Source: Cryptomeria japonica (Eukaryota; Streptophyta; Pinopsida; Cupressales; Cupressaceae). From it: a stretch of DNA of 64,000 nucleotides. The position numbers were made by a program, and so were the translations under genes. The notes beneath the pieces were generated by a model. The model made no database searches. It saw only the letters and a list, made by a program, of their open reading frames with translations, and was not told the origin of the DNA. Of this stretch, positions 24,158-37,415 are shown in pieces (within the stretch, counting starts at the first letter, position 1; each line of letters starts with the position of its first letter). The DNA is taken from positions 235,370,733 to 235,434,732 of the forward strand of contig NC_081414.1 in NCBI RefSeq assembly GCF_030272615.1, in the 5' to 3' direction.

Positions 24158-25636
24158 TGTTAAGTACAGATGCCAATTGTAAAGCTCTAAGTCAATAGAT
24201 AATAAGATGAGAGAGGGGGGGGGGTGAATCATACAAACTTAATCTTCAATATATTCAACAGATTCAACCTCGGTAGCATATACTACAGAAAACTGTAAAA
24301 AATTTAAGCTCATGAACATATAACATCACAACACATATAACACCAGATTTAACGTGGCAACCCAAATAGGGAAAAACCACTGTGGGATTTCAGACCCACT
24401 AAGAAATATACTCTTCTAGAGTATGCTCGGTTAAAAGCAAATCCTGTTAAAGATTACAAACACATTGCTAGATGTGACTCGGTTAAGGGATTTCCCTCAG
24501 ATCTGTTAGGATCTTGCACTTTGTTAGAAGTGACCTTGTCAAAGGATTTCAAACACTCATTTAGAATGTTACCTTGCTAGAGGATTTACAAATAAGACTG
24601 TTAAGTCCACTCGGTTAAGATATTTTCTGTCACTTACAACATAAACAACAGTAATAAAATATATCTACAACTTCACATCTGAAATGCTAAAGCAGATCCT
24701 ATTTGCTCAAAACAATCTTGTCATAAGACTTATCTTGTCCCTTGTTGGGCTTGCTGGGCTCCTCAATCTGTTCTTCAATCAGATCTCCAAGCTTTTGTGC
24801 TCGGTAAACATTATTGTAGCATCAATGTGCTTACATTTGCCCACATACATTGTTCATCAATAATTCCTTATTTATAAACAATTCTAACCGCTTAATCTCC
24901 TTGATCACATTTCCCATGATCAATCTTAGCAATCAGATCTTCAAACTTGATCAGGTTCAATGCATCCTTCTATCTGAAAACATTTTACCTTGCCTTGGGA
25001 CTTGCATTCCTTTCTTGGAACTTGCACAAGGTTATTGCGGTTCAATCTGAGCTGTAGATCTTCCATTGCCATATATCCTTAACAAACTTCATGCACGACA
25101 TACCAATCATTTAATCAACTCCAACTCATCATTGTCCTTCATTAAATAATGCTTGTATTCATCCAATGCGATTTGTTATAACTCGGTTGTTGCTCGGTTA
25201 ACACTGAACTTTACTCGATAGACATTCTGACTTCATTTACCGATATCGATAACCTTAGGGTTTACTGACTAGGTTCCTTGCTCGGTGACATAGTACAATA
25301 TTAAACATCATATTTAGGATATCAAAACAATCAAAACAACATGATCTCATCATTGCCTAACTCGGTAATATTTTCCCATTGAATAACTCATTTCTCCCCT
25401 TTATTATCACATTCTTTCCGTGTCACTTTGCCGACTTCTTAATTTTCATCAAAACATACTTCTTAAGATATGGCAACATCATACTGAATCAGAAAATCAA
25501 TTTCTTGACATCAATGACAAAATAATATTATTAAGATAGTAATCATCCTTCTTCAGTTATATCAATAATCTTCAACAACATTCTCAATATCCTTATTGAA
25601 ATGCCAACAATCTTTCTTTCTACTAAAATGCCAACA
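24158..25636 (-). repeat. 3' LTR of Copia A
   Basis: 1479 bp, TGTTAAG to GCCAACA; contains the G-run block near 24217 and GGGAAAAACCACTGTGGG near 24370. Confidence 0.93.
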
Positions 25637-25651
25637 ATCTCCCCCTTTGAC
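25637..25651 (-). other. Polypurine tract of Copia A
   Basis: AAAGGGGGAGAT on the minus strand, directly before the LTR. Confidence 0.8.
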
Positions 25652-26031
25652 ATTGATGGCAAAACCATCTTGATTATATTTAATTGATTCGGATTCAGAT
25701 TGCTGTATCAACTTCTTCAGCTGTGTCTGAAGTCTTTTATGAAGTCTTCTCCCCCAGTCATTAGTCTTCTATTATCTTCTCCATTTACTCCATTTAGTCT
25801 TCTCCCCTTTGACAACAATGCCAAAAAGAAAACTAATTCAGGGTTCCTTCACCAGTGAAGTGATTGCCTCACTATGTTACACATGTATCATCTCGGACTC
25901 GGTCAGAGCAACTTGTCTCTATTCATAATTCCCTGCACATCTTTAGAAAATCTCCTAAAGTGCGTAAATCAACATCAATCCAAAAATGATATTTGATGAA
26001 TTCAGTTAATTGATGCTTTCACCGAACTCTA

Positions 26032-29000
26032 TCAGTGAGTAGAAGATAGGGGTAGGACCCCTAACTTGCTTCCGAGATACTCAAAAGTGTCTTTTGGTAG
26101 TGGCTTGGTGAAGATGTTTGCAATTTGCTCCTTTGAACTGATATATTCCAGCACAACATTCTTCACTTGAACTTCTTCTCTGAGATAATGATACTTTATA
26201 GAGATATGCTTTGTCTTAGAGTGCATTACCATATTCTTTGAAATGTTAATGGCACTAGTGTTATCACAAAATATAGTTACTGGCTCGGTAACCTTTTCAT
26301 TTATACCTTCCAACAGTTGTTTGATCCATGCTATGTTGGTACAATTTAATGCTGCAGCGCCATATTTAGCTTCAACTGTTGACTGTGAAATACATCCTTG
26401 TTTCTTGCTAAGCCAACTTACTAGTCTGTTTCTTAAGAAGAAAGCTCCACCACTTGTGCTTTTCCGATCATCAATGATCCCTGCCCAATCAGCATCAGTA
26501 TAAACTTTTAAATCAAAATCATTCCTCTTTTCATATACTAAACCATAATCTTCAGTGTCTCTCAGGTATCTAAAAATTCTCTTGATTGCTGTCATATGAG
26601 TTTCTTTGGGATCTGCAGAAAATCTTGCAACTATACCTACTGCATGTGCTATATCCGGTCTACTGTGAACAACATATTGCAACTTTCCAATCATAGATCG
26701 GTAAAGTGTCTCATCAACAGATGCAGATTCATCATTCTTTGACAGTTTACAGTTGGTAGTCATAGGAGTACTTACTGGTTTAGAATCCTCCATTCCAAAT
26801 TTCTTCAGGATTTCCTTTATATACTTGGATTGAGTAATGAAAATCTCATTTTTCATTTGCAGTATTTGTAAACCTATGAAATAATTTATCTGACCAATTA
26901 ATGACATCTCAAATTCTTTGCACATTTCATTTCCAAAGTTCTTGCATTGAGAATCATTTCCACAAAAAATAATATCATCAACAAATATGGCTGAAAGTAG
27001 TATACCATTGTTCTCATCATTCTTCATATACATATTGCTATTTTCACTTGCCCTTATAAAACCAATCTTGATTAAGTAAGAGTGCAGTTTTTCATACCAT
27101 GCTCTGGGTGCTTGCTTTAAACCATATAAAGCTTTGTTCAATTTACATACCTGATCTTTATTCTTGTCTTCAACAAATCCTTCAGGTTGTTCAATGTAAA
27201 CTTCTTCTAATAGACCATTCAAAAAAGCAGATTTAACATCCATCTGATATACCTTGAAATTTTTGAAAGCAGCATATGCCAACAATGTTCTTACTCTCTC
27301 AAGTCTAGCCACAGGTGCAAAAGTCTCACCATAATCTATTCCTTCTTCTTGAGCATAACCTTTGAAAACTAGTCTTGCTTTGTTTCGAATGACCTCACCT
27401 TTTTCATTTAGCTTGTTTCTGAAAATCCATTTTGTACCGATTATATTTTTGTCCTTTGGTCTTGGAACCAATGTCCATGTTTCATTCTTCTTGATTTGAT
27501 CAATCTCTTCTGTCATAGCATTTACCCAATCTTCATTGTTAAATGCCTCTTTTACTATTCTCGGTTCAAATTCAGATATCAGACATGTGTTCTGTCTTAG
27601 TTTGTTCCTTGTCATTACTGGATCATCCTTATCTCCTATAATTTGACTTGATGCATGATTTCTTCTGACATATTTGGCTAATATAGGCTTGGTAGGCTCT
27701 GTATGATCTTCTTCATCACTCGGTAACTGAATACAATCTTCAGGTTCTTCAGCAGATTTCTCGGTAGGACTTCTTGGTTGAACATACACAAATTCTTCAT
27801 AATTCTCTGGTTCTTTGGAATTTCCTTCATCATTTCTTTCTGCACATTCATCAATTTTCACATTTGCACTTTCCACTATTTTGTTAGATGATTTGATCAG
27901 ACATTTAAATGCTTTACTTCTAGAAGAGTAACCAAGGAATGTTCCTTCCTCGCTTTTCTGATCAAATTTCCCTTTTCTGTCATCTTTGTGAACATAGCAT
28001 CTACTTCCAAAGATTTTAAAGTAACTTACATTAGGTTTCTTGTCATACCAAATTTCATATGGTGTCTTCATAGTTCCTTTCTTCAGTTGTACTCGGTTCA
28101 GGGTGTAGACTGCAGTGCTTATTGCTTCTCTCCAGAATGTTTGAGGTACCTTCTTTTCAATCATCAGGGTTTTGGCACAATCTACAATAAATCTATTTCT
28201 TCTCTCAGCTATCCCATTTTGTTGTGGAGTTCTCGGTGCAGATACTTGCCTTTTTATACCATGATCATTGCAGTATAAGTTAAATTCGTTAGAAGTGAAC
28301 TCTCCTCCTCTATCGGATCTAAGACATTTCAGCTATCTTCCTGTTTCATTTTCAACTCCTGCCTTGTACCATTTAAACATTTGAAAAGCTTCTGATTTTT
28401 CTTTTAAAAACATTACTGACATCATCCTTGAGTAATCATCCACAAATAATATGAAATATCTATCACCATAATAACTCTAAACTTTCATGGGACCACAAAG
28501 ATCAGTGTGTACTAGATCTAAAATTCCTTTAGAGGTGTAGGACTTACTTGTAAAGCTTGATTTTGTCATCTTACCCATCTGGCATCCTCGACACATAGCA
28601 TTCTCAGGTTTTTCCAAGCTCGGTAGACCTCTTACACGATGCTTCTTACTTATTTTGATCAGATTATCAAAATTTACATGACAAAACCTTTTATGCCATA
28701 ACCAGGTTTCTTCTATTTTAGCATATAGACATTTGTTCCGAGTTGAGTCAAGATGAAATGTATTACCTCTTGTTTGAGTCCCAGTAGTAGCTAGTTTTCC
28801 ATGTTTGTCATGAACTTTCACAATTCCCTTCTGAAATTCTATTCGGTATCCTATATTGTTTAGCTGTGCTACACTCAACAAATTGTATTTCAAACCTTCA
28901 ACCCAGTATACATCATTACATTTAGCATTGTCCAGAAGTCTGATAAAACCTTTACCTTTCACTAGACATGGGGCATCATTACCAAATCTTACATAACCTC

Positions 29001-30215
29001 CATCATAATCTTCTAGTTTAACAAACTTGTGTTTATCACCTGTCATGTGATGAGAGCATCCATTGTCTATGATCGAAGAATCAATATTATTTATGTGAGA
29101 TACTAGGGCTTTTTCTTCATACCTTTCTTCATCTGATCCATCTTTAATAGCCACATAAACAACTTCCTCTATTTCAGTTTCATCAGATTTATCATCATTG
29201 GATTCCTCATCAGCTACTAAGCATGTCTTTCTCTCTCTCCTTCTGAAGTCTCGGTGTCCTCTGTAGTGATTGTCTTTCTGTCTGTCTTCTCGGTATTCTC
29301 TCTTTTCACTAGATTCTCTGTCAGGATAGTTAGAAGCCATATGTCCTATTTTATCAGAGTTGAAACATTTCAAAGGTAGCTTTCCTTTATACTTACCTTT
29401 GCCTCTCGGTAACCTCCTGGCCAATAGTGCTTCAAACTCTTCTTGCTTTCTGATTTCCTCATACAGTTTGTGTACTTCTTCCATGTTTTTATGAAATCTT
29501 TCACTTGCTCCACTGTGATTTCCTTTAGAATACTTATTCGTTCTATCATTATAATCATTAGATTCACCAAGATGAAAAGAACTGAATGCAGATTCAACTT
29601 TATTTATTGAAGACCCACTGTTATCAAAATTACTTAACTCAAATGCATGTAGCTTACCGATAGTAGCATCCAAAGAGACTGGCATGTTTGGTACAGACCT
29701 TAATTCATTGATTGCAGAGACTTGAATGGCATAAGCTAGTAGAAGGGTTCTCAATAACTTACTTGTTACATCCTTTTCTTCAATAGTTCCACCTGCTCAT
29801 TTAATTTGATTGACAATTTCTTTCAACCTTGTACTGTATTGTGTTATGTTTTCTCCTTCATTCATTCTCATAGATTCAAGTTGTCCTCTTAGACTATCTA
29901 TCTTTTCTCTTTGAACATGTTCATCACCACCATACATAGATATGAGCTTAGACCACATTGCCTTTGCATCTTTGCAGCCTTCTAGATCATTAAACTCTGA
30001 GTCGGTCAATGCTGATGTTATTCAATTATAGCTTGAGTATGTTCTTGCTTTGCCTTTATCTCTTCCAAGGTCATCGGGTTGGTGCTTGGTGGTATGTAAT
30101 CATTCTCCAAAGAATATGTTGCATATTCTCTAATTCCTGATAAATGCAGCTTCATCCTTTTCTGCCATGTGGAGAAACTTGACTTGTTCAACTTTGGTGC
30201 ATCCCTTTTATACAT
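26032..30215 (-). pseudogene. Copia A gag-pol polyprotein (single frame, few lesions)
   Basis: It encodes gag, protease, integrase, reverse transcriptase and RNase H in one reading direction from ATG 30215; an in-frame TGA upstream fixes this start. Gag (MYKRDAPKLNKSSFS) suffers a one-base deletion near 30020, where element B has TTATTTCAA. The knuckle near 29330-29370 reads CFNSDKIGHMASNYPD: its second Cys is Ser and its fourth is Tyr. Protease (about 29060) reads IIDNGCSHHMTGD, so catalytic DSG became DNG. Integrase keeps [36 protein letters not shown] and NGIAERRNR but has TAG codons near 28477 and 28335 where B has CAA. From 28164 a 710-codon frame runs through RT, with FVDD instead of YVDD near 26985, and RNase H ([28 protein letters not shown]), to the stop at 26032. 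It is not functional as read. Confidence 0.93.
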
Positions 30216-30265
30216 CTTCGGATCTTTGCCTCAAGTTCCTTTAAACTTTTCTTCTGGAGTCCAAA

Positions 30266-30277
30266 GCTCTGATACCA
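30266..30277 (-). other. Primer-binding site of Copia A
   Basis: GCTCTGATACCA, complement of TGGTATCAGAGC, two bases from the LTR at 30280. Confidence 0.92.
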
Positions 30278-30279
30278 AT

Positions 30280-31768
30280 TGTTAAGTACAGATGCCAATT
30301 GTAAAGCTCTAAGTCAATAGATAATAAGATTGGGGGGGGGGGGGTGAATCATACAAACTTAATCTTCAATATATTCAATAGATTGAACCTCGGTAGCATA
30401 TACTACAGAAAACTGTAAAACATTTAAGCTCATGAACATATAACATCACAACACATATAAAACCAGATTTAACGTGGAAACCCAAGTAGGGAAAAACCAC
30501 AGTGGGATTTCAGACCCACTAAGAAATATACTCTTCTAGAGTATGCTTGGTTAAAAGCAAATCCTGTTAAAGATTACAAACACATTGCTAGATGTGATCC
30601 GATTAAGGGATTTCCCTCAGATCTTTTAAGATCTTGCACTTTGTTAGAAGTGACCTTGTCAAAGGATTTCAAACACTCATTTAGAATGTTACCTTGCTAG
30701 AGGATTTACAAATAAGACTGTTAAGTCCAATCGGTTAAGAGATTTTCTGTCACTTACAACATAAACAACAGTAATAAAATATATCTGCAACTTCACATCT
30801 AAAATGCTAAAGCAGATCCTATTTTCTCAAAACAATCTTGTCATAAGACTTATCTTGTCCCTTGTTGGGCTTGCTAGGCTCCTCAATCTGTTCTTCAATC
30901 AAATCTCCAAGCTTCTATGCTCGGTAAACATTACTGTAGCATCAATGTGCTTACATTTGCCTGCATACATTGTTCATCAATAATTCCTTATTTATAAACA
31001 ATTCTAACCCCTTATTCTCCTTGATCACATTTGCTATGATCAATCTTAGCCATCAGATCTTCAAACTTGACCAGGTTCAATGCATCTTTCGATCTGAAAA
31101 CATTTTACCTTGCCTTGGGACTTGCATTCCTTTCTTGGAACTTGCACAAGGTTATTGCAGTTCAATCTGAGCTGTAGATCTTCCTGCCGATCTTCCATTG
31201 CCATAGATCCTTAACAAACTTCATGCACGACATACCAATCATTTAATGAACTCCATCTCATCATTTTCATTCATTAAATAGTTCTTGTATTCATCCAATG
31301 CGATCTGTTATAACTCGGTTGTTACTCGGTTAACACTGAACTTCACTCGGTAGGCATTCTGACTTCATTTACCGATATCGATAACCTTAGGGTTTATCGA
31401 CTAGGTTCCTTGCTCGGTGACATAGTACAGTATTAAACATCATATTTAGGATATCAAAACAATCAAAACAACATGATCTCATCATTGTCTAACTCGGTAA
31501 TAGTTGCCCATTGAATAACTCATTTCTCCCCTTTATTATCACATTCTTTCTGTGTCACTTTACCGACTTCTTAATTTTCATCAAAACATACTTCTTAAGA
31601 TATGGCAACATCATACTGAATCAGAAAATCAATTTCTTGACATCAATGACAAAATAATATTATTAAGATAATAATCATCCTTCTTCAGTTATATCAATAA
31701 TCTTCAACAACCTTCTCAATATCCTTATTGAAATGCCAACAATCTTTCTTTCTACTGAAATGCCAACA
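30280..31768 (-). repeat. 5' LTR of Copia A
   Basis: 1489 bp, TGTTAAG to GCCAACA, followed by TSD AAGAG. Confidence 0.93.
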
Positions 31769-31773
31769 AAGAG

Positions 31774-32091
31774 ATTAAATAATTAAGAATTATTTAATAT
31801 TTGAGACTATAGGATAGAAGAATAATCATTAAATATTAGATATTTGAATGATTGGAAGAAATAATTAAATATTAGATATTCAATTAATTGATTAGAAGAA
31901 TAATTAAATTAGATATTTAATTATTTAGAGGAATAGGATAAATGAATTAATTAATAAAATATTTCAATTAAATTAATTAATAGAAAGACATGAAATGAAT
32001 TAAATAAATTAATCTTTTCAAATTAACTATTTAATAGAAGAACAAATATATATTTATTTAATTACTCATAGCCAATTTTTATGTGTATACA
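31774..32091 (-). repeat. LARD 3' LTR, second part
   Basis: It resumes at ATTAAATAATTAAG after the Copia A TSD and ends TGTATACA. It contains one copy of a 39-bp unit that is present three times in the partner LTR. Confidence 0.88.
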
Positions 32092-32105
32092 TTTTGCCCC
32101 TCTTT
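32092..32105 (-). other. LARD polypurine tract
   Basis: On the minus strand AAAGAGGGGCAAAA lies immediately before the LTR start TGTATACA. This sets the element's strand. Confidence 0.7.
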
Positions 32106-35100
32106 GAAATGATGTCAAGACAACATTGTTTCAAAGATTCAATCAAGTTTTGATAATGTGTCTGATGAAGATTGAAAATACTGATTGTGTGCCCCAGATA
32201 CTGATTTTTGGATATTGATTTGATGATGATGCCCCCTCGAGAGATCGTTTGTGCATTAAAGGCATGGATGATCTCTCGATAGAAGAAGAATGTTATATGA
32301 AAGATAGATGAGTGAATAGATTGCAGATTGATCAGATGAATTAGATTGATAAGATTGATTGGATTGAGCTCAAGTCTGGTTTCAGGAAGGACACATCCCA
32401 TATAAGACAAAAGATGATCAAAACGTCTGGTTTTAGGAAAGATACATCCTGTATAAGACATGATAGATGATCAAAATGTCCGGTTTCAGGAAAGATACAT
32501 CCTGTATAAGACATGATAGATGATAGTTGAATGAATGATGAAGATATTAAAGTGAAGAATGATTCCATTAGATGATGATGCTGGTGTAGGTGCTGTAGGT
32601 GATCCAGGTGTCAGATCCACAAGATCGATAGGCAGTCATGATTCTTGACTTGATTTATATTGATGGGACTTTGTAACTTATTGATTATTTTTGTGATATC
32701 ATTGTATACTTGGACTTTTTATTGCTTTATGATGATCTATATGCAGACATAGACTCTATATGATGATCTTTTATTATGCTTGTTGTGGTGATGAAATGGT
32801 TTTTATTTTTTGATTGATTTTGATGATCATGTATGCAAAATGATTACTAACTTAAATGATGCAAATGCAATGATCTATATGGGAATGCAAATGAATGATT
32901 GATTTTATTGTTAATGCGTAGGATGATGTAAATGCAAATGATCTATATGAAATGTTTTTTTATTTTTATATGTAATGCTTACAATGATTATGAATCTAAG
33001 TGCAAAGATGCAAGTAAATGATCTTAATGAACTTTAATGATAATACAAATAATAAGGATGATGCACTACATGATTAATGAAATGCACTTAATTGAATGCA
33101 AACTAATGCAATGACTGAATGCAACTAAAAATGGAATGGATGATGATTACAAAAAATGAATGCACATACAATGATCAAATGAAAATTGTTTTTGTTTGTC
33201 CAAGTATACTCAATATTTTATTCGTGACCGTTGATCTGTGAATGAAATGAAATGCTTATAATGCAACTGGCATTGAATGCTTATAATGCAGATGAATAAT
33301 GAGCTAATCTAAAATGATCTAACTAAAAATGATACTGCCATTCTTCATATGTTATGTTGTAACACTGCTTGATTTCATCATTGAGCTTTATAATGTTGTA
33401 AGAAAATACAAGCAACTTGAAATAATGATCCAAGATGACCTGAGTAATTTTTACATGGATTTTGATATAGCAAGTTAATACAAGTAACTTAATATAATGA
33501 ATGAAGCTAACCTGAGTATTGCGTGCAAAACTGACAAGGATTATCCCCTTTCATGCATGACTTTGAATGTCCTCCTTAATCTTTTGCTGATCATATCCTT
33601 AGACAAGTACATACTTTAGTAAGAGATAAATCATAGACAACAATAAAAAAAAACAATCATGCCCCATAATAGCTTCTCTAGTCATGGACATCCTTGAGTC
33701 ACATAGAGTAGATGATTAGAAATAAAATCAAGAAATAAACACTGAATCTCGCATGCTATTCACATGTTCTTATGGTTATTAACTGATATAATCATCTTAA
33801 TGAATGATCTTGGATAATCCTTTATTACTTGCTGGTTGATTCTTCATTTTCTTAGTTTCACGATTCAGTTGTCATAGGATGCCTTGACCCTTGCTGCTTT
33901 GTTGCTCGTTATCTGTTTCAAAACCCTAGGTGTTTTTGGTTTTTCTAGGTTTTCCGAATGTTTTGGATTTTCAAAGATTCAAAAGATCACCTTAGCAAAA
34001 GGAATTAGGATTTTTCCTCCAGTGGAAACAAAAAATTATTATGGATGTATGAATTGATCAAGATCCAAACCATGATGAGATACAAATGCAGATTGATTGA
34101 TTATAAGAAAATCTAAGACAATGACCACGACAAGTATGTTTAAGATTGATAATTGCTGGTAAGCTACAAATTTCCTGCTAAATGGTTCAAAGTAATGGAT
34201 GCGAAAGATGAAATGGATGAGATAGGATAGATGGAAGTGATATATGTGATAGGATGGAGTGGATAGGTGCACAAAGTGATCTCATAGATGGAGGAACTCA
34301 CTTTTTAGATAGCGCCTGTTTACCAAGTTTTCACTATCTAAATTTATTGCATTTTTTGATTTGTTTTTTATTTATTTTTCCTGAGTTTTGAGAGATGAAA
34401 CATATCCTGCCATCAATTGATAAAGATAAGACTAACCAGAACAAAATCCAACATTCATACTAATCTATCTCATTGTTTTTATTTATTCGATGATTGACAA
34501 CAATTTTTGGTTTCAAAGAGTGAGTACCCCTTATAAGACCGATCTATCTGGTTTCGAGTGTAACTATCCCTGTACAAGACATGTTGATGTTGATAGATTT
34601 CGAGTGATGAATTGATTAACATGACATGTGATCAGTTTGATTGCAAACTTCGAGAGTTTTTTTGTTTGTTGATTTGATGGATAGGCCATGCGCTCATGCT
34701 TTGATTTTTAATTTTGTTCTTTTGATTTTGTCGATTTTTTTAATTTTTAGTTTTTGAGACATTTTTTTATTTTTTGAACTTTTTGGATTAGAAGAAAGAT
34801 GTATTTGGTTTCCCCAATGTATAGAAAGAAAAGGAATGGATGAATTTTTGAGTTGAAGATGAATGGGTGAAAGATGGATGCATCTTATTATGGAGCGTGA
34901 AGAGACATGTCAAGAGATTTTTTTTGAAATCATGTTTTTGTCCTTCGTTTTGATCAAGATCAAGGATGGAAAAGGGGATATGGATAGAGATAGGATATGG
35001 ATAGGAGAAACAAGATCATAGATAGTGATAGATGGTGGAAGAAATGAATAGTTAGGATAGATGGTATAGATTAGTATGAAGCAAGATCATAGATAGCATT

Positions 35101-36307
35101 GGATGAATTTAGATAGGGTAATGGATACTGGAGGAAGGATAATGGGAGATGTGCTATGAAGAATAAAGTGGATGAAACTTTGACCCCAAGTATAGAGGTC
35201 TCCATTTGTAAAGAGCTGATATGTAAGATTGTCACAGTATTTGGCACCACCTGAATAAGTGTTCCTGAACTTTTCAAAGATAGAGACCCAACCCACACTT
35301 AGAACCTTCGAAAAATTCAACCAAACATATCTAGCAACTAAGAAGTAGAATAAAAAGGGAAGAAGAATCCCAAACTGGATCAAGGTACTTAGTCTTTGAT
35401 TACCTATGTGTGTGCAATTGGGTTCATTCTAGCTCACATGATCATTTTAATCTTCAGAATCCAACGTGGCCAACTACATGAGTTACCCTGACTTCAAAAG
35501 CATCCTAGATAGAGCCTCGCTGCTAGCAAACGTCCATAGCTCCAACAAGGTTATCACTATAATACCACAAATATTGCTCCATTGCCAGCCAGGCATCCAT
35601 AGCCCCGATGGATTTATTTGTATGTTCCCATAGCCAAGCTTTTGATATTTCATTTTTTTTTCTTTTCTGGATATTTCTTTTTCTGATCATGCTTTGGATC
35701 TTTTGATATTATCTTTTTCTTTTCTTATTTTGATTGCATTGGTTTGTAAGTAATGAAACTTACATGGGTTTGATAATTACAATGGCATTGGATTTTAGAT
35801 TTTTCACTATCCATGTCTCTGACTAAGAGATCACAATGATTTAGAGCAATTGATTAAATGTATGAGATATAGTAATCAAAAGATGTCGGTACCAAGATAC
35901 AATAAGTGGTTCTTTTTTGGATTGAGTGTGTATCCCAACCAAAAGATAACGTTAAAGATGAACAACCTTGGATTCTGAAGTGTATCATGAATAGATATCT
36001 AGGAAAAGGATTGAACATGAGATTCGAGCATGGGCAAGCATGTGACAAAATGACACAAATGCCTATTTCATAGATGGCATATTTTATGCAAAGGATTGAA
36101 TGAAAGGGATGGGAGGATAGAACAGATGTGTTGGATAATAGATAGAATGTTTGAAGATTTGTGTGAGGATAGATTGAAATTTATTCAAGATGAGTGTTGG
36201 TACACAACTTGAGAAGTGATGAAGAGATGGAGGAAAATTGAATTTTGGGACATAAGAACCCAAAATAGATAAAGGAAATGATGGAAGAATAGTTTTGAAA
36301 AGATTGT
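32106..36307 (-). other. LARD interior, non-coding 3' part
   Basis: A long low-complexity stretch rich in ATGAT and AATGCA-type words (32700-33300). Open frames are short (under 100 codons) and show no pol motif. Large conserved non-coding interiors are typical of LARDs. Confidence 0.6.
32374..32525 (-). repeat. Three tandem 51-53-bp units
   Basis: Units start at GTCTGG 32374, GTCTGG 32425 and GTCCGG 32478. Each holds GGTTTCAGGAAAGATACATC-like and TATAAGACA blocks. A diverged relative lies at about 34510-34590. Confidence 0.85.
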
Positions 36308-37081
36308 TTAGATAGATGTTTGAAAGAAGTTCAAAGATGTGTGCCTTTCTTGATATTTCTTATTAATCATTTGAGGTGATGGAATGGTGGATGGAGGGAA
36401 GTAAGGACCCAAGATGGATGGAAGGGATGGAGAGTTTGAATTTGGAATGAAAGGACCTAAAATGCATTTGGAGGATGAAGAGTTTGTCTTTGGAAAAAAA
36501 TGACCTAAAATGGATTTGGAGGATGAAAAGTTTGAAATGAAAGGACCTAAAACGGATTTGGAGGATGAAGATATTGACTTTGGAACGAAAGGACCTAAAA
36601 TGGATTCGGAGGGTGAAGAGATTTCTTGATCTTGATCTTGACTTGGAGTAGGATCATTTGAGTTTGTGATTTTCTCTTGATTTTGAATTACATTAGTGAA
36701 GGAGATGGAAGGGATGCCATTCTCTTTCTTAGGAGGTGGATGTTGAATGGGACTCTGCTCTTGAGATAAAAGAGGATCATCGTGGATGGAATACCAAAAT
36801 CTTAGGGGATCATCATAAGATTCTTGATAGGTAGGATCTTGATAAAAAATGGGATTAGATTGGAGAGCTATGATATCTTGATCTTGATTTAGGCTAGGAC
36901 TCATTTCCTTTGAATAAGCTTTTTCTTTTTCAAGTGACAAGGGATGATCACATGAGTGATCAAAGTTTAAATTTAGATAGGTTGATGTTGTTGACTTGAA
37001 AGATACTTCATTTTGGATACTCAAGCTCACTAAGTTGAATAGAGGGTTTGTTCGATAGGCCCCTATGACAAAGCACGTCAA
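36308..37081 (-). CDS. Unidentified 257-residue reading frame of the LARD with LGPF repeats
   Basis: This is the longest open frame of the LARD interior and is in the element's sense direction. I do not recognise a family. Residues 1-95 are Ser/Asp/Gln-rich with DPLRFWYSIHDDPLLSQEQ. The C-terminal part (about residues 155-232) has five units of the type SSSKSILGPFIPNS: LGPFVP, LGPFIS, LGHFFP, LGPFIP and LGPYFP. There is no zinc knuckle, protease DSG, signal peptide or membrane helix. It could be a degraded gag-like protein or a repeat-driven chance frame. The DNA repeats are in register with the codons and keep the frame open. Confidence 0.4.
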   Translation of the reverse strand: MTCFVIGAYRTNPLFNLVSLSIQNEVSFKSTTSTYLNLNFDHSCDHPLSLEKEKAYSKEMSPSLNQDQDIIALQSNPIFYQDPTYQESYDDPLRFWYSIHDDPLLSQEQSPIQHPPPKKENGIPSISFTNVIQNQEKITNSNDPTPSQDQDQEISSPSESILGPFVPKSISSSSKSVLGPFISNFSSSKSILGHFFPKTNSSSSKCILGPFIPNSNSPSLPSILGPYFPPSTIPSPQMINKKYQERHTSLNFFQTSI

Positions 37082-37212
37082 ATGATATGTATAAAATCTC
37101 TTGATATGGAAACTTGATTTGACTAACTTGAATACCTAGCTAGGTATTATTGTCGTTGAGATAGTTGGATGATAAACTCTTGATCACTTGGTTTGATACT
37201 CCCCTAATCTTG

Positions 37213-37415
37213 TTGGATGAAAGTATTGACTTAAGATAGTTTGAAAAGTTGGTAACCACCTCAAAAGATGCTATGTAGGATTTGAAAATTCTTTTCTCTC
37301 TAAGAATGCTCTTTGTTCTTTGTTTTGAATTGATTGTTGTATTGGTCGATTTGCAAGATATTTCAATGTTCATAACAAGAAGACATGACACACATGAAAA
37401 CAATGATCATCCCTA
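37213..37415. repeat. 203-bp flanking duplication, left copy
   Basis: It directly abuts the left LTR of Copia B and matches 45291-45493 over 203 bases with eight substitutions and no indels. It is part of the LARD interior. Confidence 0.95.

Larger units (their letters stand above)
24158..31768 (-). mobile_element. Full-length Copia element A
   Basis: This 7611-bp element has LTRs TGTTAAG...GCCAACA at 24158-25636 and 30280-31768 and a perfect 5-bp TSD AAGAG (24153-24157 and 31769-31773). It is inserted in the LARD 3' LTR: the empty site is visible in the partner LTR at about 48180. PBS is at 30266-30277 and PPT at 25637 on. The two LTRs differ by a few percent by eye. It belongs to the same family as element B. 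Confidence 0.95.

Noticed and set aside
24217-24231. G-runs of different length as functional quadruplex sites
   Set aside because: Runs of 7-12 G next to A differ even between LTRs of one element and are prone to slippage and sequencing error; a quadruplex needs four separated G-tracts, which are not there.
24850-25050. 66-codon frame repeated at 24850, 30970 and 44476
   Set aside because: It recurs only because the A and B LTRs repeat it; no start context or domain, and it is antisense to the elements.
26243-26503. Plus-strand open frames across the Copia pol regions (also 27988-28278, 40263-40529, 42650-42970)
   Set aside because: They are antisense shadows of the minus-strand gag-pol; none shows a family motif.
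32066-32568. Overlapping minus-strand frames of 131 and 75 codons
   Set aside because: They are created by the 51-53-bp tandem units and cross the LARD LTR border, so they are not a gene.
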